Below, one piece after another: positions 14,314-16,480 of a DNA stretch of 16,480 nucleotides. The notes beneath the pieces were generated by a model. It saw nothing but the letters and a program-made list of their open reading frames with translations. It searched no databases and was not told the DNA's origin. The position numbers and the translations under genes are program-made. Source of the DNA: JBEDKD01 sp041172365 (GTDB taxonomy: Bacteria > Cyanobacteriota > Cyanobacteriia > Cyanobacteriales > Microcoleaceae). Within the stretch, counting starts at the first letter, position 1. The number at the start of each line of letters is the position of its first letter. The stretch covers positions 1 to 16,480 of the forward strand of contig JBEDKD010000493.1 of assembly GCA_041172365.1 (NCBI GenBank), given 5' to 3'.

Positions 14314-14538
14314 TCAACTAGCTTTGATTAAAGGAATTAACTCTAGGGGTTTTGCCAAGGTGATTTTTTCTTCCGTGGGTTTCCAAGTCGCCTCAAACGC
14401 GGCAAGATATAAAGGACAAGCACTCCATTCTCCCTTAACATGGACATCAAATTGTTGGCACTTGCCACCTCGACGGCCTTCTAACTGGTAATGACGGCAA
14501 TGACGACAAGCTGATCCTAATGATTTCGTGGTTTTCAT
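14314..14538 (-). CDS. Small conserved-type cyanobacterial four-cysteine protein
   Basis: A 74-residue protein with CRHC (11-14), then GRRGGKC and CPLY, giving the pattern C-x2-C...C...C. A zinc or Fe-S site is possible. Small proteins of the form ACRHCRxYxxEGRRGGxCxxxxVxVxGxWxxCxL are common in cyanobacteria, and I know of no assigned function. The pattern, not the length alone, is why I accept it. It reads opposite to nothing else, and has its own AT-rich upstream region (14539-14692). The ribosome-binding site is weak. Confidence 0.75.
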   Translation of the reverse strand: MKTTKSLGSACRHCRHYQLEGRRGGKCQQFDVHVKGEWSACPLYLAAFEATWKPTEEKITLAKPLELIPLIKAS

Positions 14539-14720
14539 AAAAATCTTTTTTGGGAAAATTTAAAATGTCCTGATTATTATGACACATAAATATCAAAAAG
14601 CTTTGTATCCTATAGCACAAGATGTCAATTTTTTTCTGATATAATATATCTTAACAATTGACGGTTCATCTTAGATATCGTGTCAAAAAAAAGTGTCTTA
14701 TGCTACATTTTTTCCCTTTT
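14539..14720. other. AT-rich intergenic stretch, no gene seen
   Basis: It contains TTGACA on the minus strand (14628-14623) facing the 74-residue gene, with TACAAA 15 bp downstream, a weak promoter candidate. GATATAATATATC near 14637-14650 is symmetric. Nothing else stands out. Confidence 0.35.
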
Positions 14721-14850
14721 CAGATGACTGTGAGAAATCCGGTTTCTTAACCCTATCATCATTTTTGGCAACAGATGACTGTAAGAAACCCGGTTTCTTT
14801 ACCAAAGCTTTCTTCACCACAACCGATGACTGTGAGAAACCGGGTTTCTT
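14721..14850. repeat. Three palindromes at exact 51-bp spacing
   Basis: GATGACTGTGAGAAACCGGG-type units begin at 14723, 14774 and 14825. Each is GATGACTGTrAGAAAyCcGGTTTCTT, centred on the dispersed AGAAACCCGGTTTCT palindrome, but here extended by a shared GATGACTGT. They lie 52 bp beyond the stop of the adenine methyltransferase gene. Confidence 0.85.
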
Positions 14851-14901
14851 AACAAATAAGTCATTGGATCTATTAAAAGCGATTCTTGAGATAACAACTT
14901 G

Positions 14902-16428
14902 CTATGCGGGGGCATCGATCAACGTAGAAAAAATATCCTCTAAATTTTCCGATATGCTTCCATACTCTCTGACATAATCAACTTCGCGATCTATATTTTT
15001 AATCTGGGGAAAAAAGTCAATATTTGGACAGAGGGCATTATTCAAATCATTAGGTTCAAATTTGTCTAAAGCATCTCCATATTTTCTCATATTTTGAGTT
15101 AATATATATCTGCCTGTGGATGACAAAAAGTATAGAAAAAGATGATCGATATAATTAATCCCAAATAGATTTGGTTGAAACCCGTGATAACAAGTCAAGT
15201 TACGAGTATTACTGTAATTACGAATTACTTTGAATCCCTCACGAGAAAATACCCCAAATAGTAAGGGCGCGGGAGTTCTCTTTTCGATCGCGTACCAAGG
15301 TTTTCGAGTTTTGGTAAGATAGCGATGATGAAAACCGAATTTTTCACCCTGTTTAAGATAATCTTGAGCGCCCGGTGATGGACTACCATTAATATTAAGA
15401 AGAAAAACACTTTCATTAGCATCAGCCAGACGTTGAAAATCAGAATCAGTAAAGATCGCGGTTTTAATCTGAGAGCTTTTGGTAATACAAGGGACAAACT
15501 CTTCGGGCAAAAGCCCAGTTAAAGAAATTTTCTCATTATTCAACACAAAAAACTCGTTTGCCCCTGTCGCGATCCCTCGGCTAAAGGCCCCATACATTGA
15601 AATCGGGTTGAGTTTTTGGGAATTGATAGTCAGTTTCTCATATTCAAAAAATCTGAGCCATTTCTGATCAGGAGATATCTGGGTGACATCAAGGGATGTT
15701 GATGGTGTGTCGCGAAGTACATTCTTAATATTTGCCAGATTTCTCACGACGAAAAATTTAATCGGATTGGGGGTTTTGTTTTTCTCAAAAAGGATAATTC
15801 CTACGGAGGTTGTCACATCGGGAAACACATCTTTCTCGCACTCGATTTTAACGATCGCGTGTAAATTGCCCTCGGCGATAAGTTGACGTTTAATAATTGT
15901 TCCGTATCCGGTATTAAGAAACTCCAGAGGCATAATGTAGGCTAACCGCCCGCCCTGTGATAACTCATTAATTGACTTAACTAAAAATGCGGACGCGATG
16001 TTTGTGTAGCCAGAAAGTTTAATATTAAGGTGCTTTTCAAAATCAGCAAAAACCTGTTTTCTTCCGTGAAATTTTTGAAAGCGCATATAGGGAGGATTAC
16101 AGATTATACCTGAGTATGTCTCTCCCCAGATAGATAAATAGTCGGCATTTTTTACATCAATAGCACCGGAGTTTTCTTGTTGAAAAAAGAAGGATAAGAT
16201 TTGCGAATCTATTTCTGTACCTTTAAATTCTCCCTGAAATTTATTGGCTAGGGCAGCATCATAAAAGACTCCTAGGCCAAAAGCAGGATCATATAAAGCG
16301 CGATCGTTCCCTGAGAGTACCCATTTTACCATGAAGTCAGCCACTTCTCTATTAGTAAAAAACTGGCCGAATTTTTCGCGATGCTCTTGGCCAACTAAAG
16401 ATGTATAGATGTCAACTAAATTAATCAT
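14902..16428 (-). CDS. N6-adenine DNA methyltransferase, gamma class (type II, TaqI/Eco57I-like)
   Basis: A 508-residue protein from the ATG at 16428. A longer frame starts at 16473, 7 bp from the window edge; neither start has a clear ribosome-binding site, and I prefer 16428 because motif X then comes first. Order: motif X (REKFGQFFTNREVADFMVKW), motif I YDPAFGLGVFYDAA (DPACGSG in most, so two usual residues differ), motif IV N111PPY114 for adenine-amino methylation, then a long C-terminal target-recognition region. X-I-IV-TRD is the gamma order. The TRD-like part has YLTKTRKPWYAIEKR, also seen in TaqI-type enzymes. It could be the methylase of a type II system whose nuclease lies right of the window, a type IIG remnant without nuclease, or an orphan. 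Its target is unknown. Confidence 0.88.
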   Translation of the reverse strand: MINLVDIYTSLVGQEHREKFGQFFTNREVADFMVKWVLSGNDRALYDPAFGLGVFYDAALANKFQGEFKGTEIDSQILSFFFQQENSGAIDVKNADYLSIWGETYSGIICNPPYMRFQKFHGRKQVFADFEKHLNIKLSGYTNIASAFLVKSINELSQGGRLAYIMPLEFLNTGYGTIIKRQLIAEGNLHAIVKIECEKDVFPDVTTSVGIILFEKNKTPNPIKFFVVRNLANIKNVLRDTPSTSLDVTQISPDQKWLRFFEYEKLTINSQKLNPISMYGAFSRGIATGANEFFVLNNEKISLTGLLPEEFVPCITKSSQIKTAIFTDSDFQRLADANESVFLLNINGSPSPGAQDYLKQGEKFGFHHRYLTKTRKPWYAIEKRTPAPLLFGVFSREGFKVIRNYSNTRNLTCYHGFQPNLFGINYIDHLFLYFLSSTGRYILTQNMRKYGDALDKFEPNDLNNALCPNIDFFPQIKNIDREVDYVREYGSISENLEDIFSTLIDAPA

Positions 16429-16480
16429 TATATAGAAGATGGAAGATGGAATAAAATCAATGGTTTCAGACATTAAGAAC

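Noticed and set aside
14693..14977. 94-residue open frame with 17-residue repeats
   Set aside because: GTG start without ribosome-binding site, consisting mainly of a dispersed palindrome, and overlapping the end of the methyltransferase gene on the other strand. Kept only as a finding about phase.
1..16480. tRNA, rRNA or transposase genes
   Set aside because: No cloverleaf-like segments, ribosomal RNA blocks or DDE/HUH transposase motifs were noticed by reading.

Overview
The window comes from a cyanobacterium. The palindrome GCGATCGC (HIP1) occurs at least fifteen times in 16.5 kb. The proteins are of cyanobacterial type: an SLH-domain OprB-like porin, a DUF305 protein and a small four-cysteine protein. 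The non-coding DNA is full of short palindromic and tandem repeats, including heptanucleotide (STRR-like) repeats. I cannot name the genus.

Layout from left to right. Positions 1-86 are a dispersed GGGGCGGGTT-ended repeat. Positions 124-612 (-) hold the decayed tail of an RTX calcium-binding protein, broken in two places. Next is a minus-strand block read from 5791 down to 688. It encodes a PqqD-like protein, an ATP-grasp ligase and a PLP-dependent group III decarboxylase, joined by two TAATG stop/start overlaps. After a 300-bp repeat-filled gap comes a urea-transporter/M23-peptidase fusion that ends at a good intrinsic terminator (612-644). This looks like an unnamed small-molecule or peptide-modification pathway and is the best candidate here for an undescribed system.

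At 6196-7245 (+) a solitary C5-cytosine methyltransferase follows a MITE-like element (6051-6150). Positions 7246-8134 have no gene and hold a 25-bp tandem duplication, seven copies of a ~92-bp minisatellite, and a second copy of the 1-86 repeat.

Positions 8135-14171 look like an envelope/metal-stress section. A Spy/CpxP-like periplasmic protein (-) is divergent from an OmpR-type regulator and a CpxA/CusS-type kinase (+), the same arrangement as cpxP-cpxRA. The kinase has a His/Pro/Gly-rich 15-residue repeat in its sensor loop. After an STRR tract come an OprB-like porin (-), which has a palindromic repeat inserted in frame, and a Met/His-rich DUF305 protein (-) with a textbook MerR-family promoter/operator. 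A near-palindrome, ATTACANTTTTGTAAT, occurs both at the regulator promoter (8773) and upstream of the PqqD operon (5873). This suggests that the two-component system may also control the PqqD pathway.

The right end has a small four-cysteine protein (14314-14538, -), a 51-bp-period palindromic repeat, and a gamma-type N6-adenine methyltransferase (14902-16428, -). No partner nuclease for either methyltransferase lies inside the window. I saw no tRNA, rRNA, transposase or CRISPR array.
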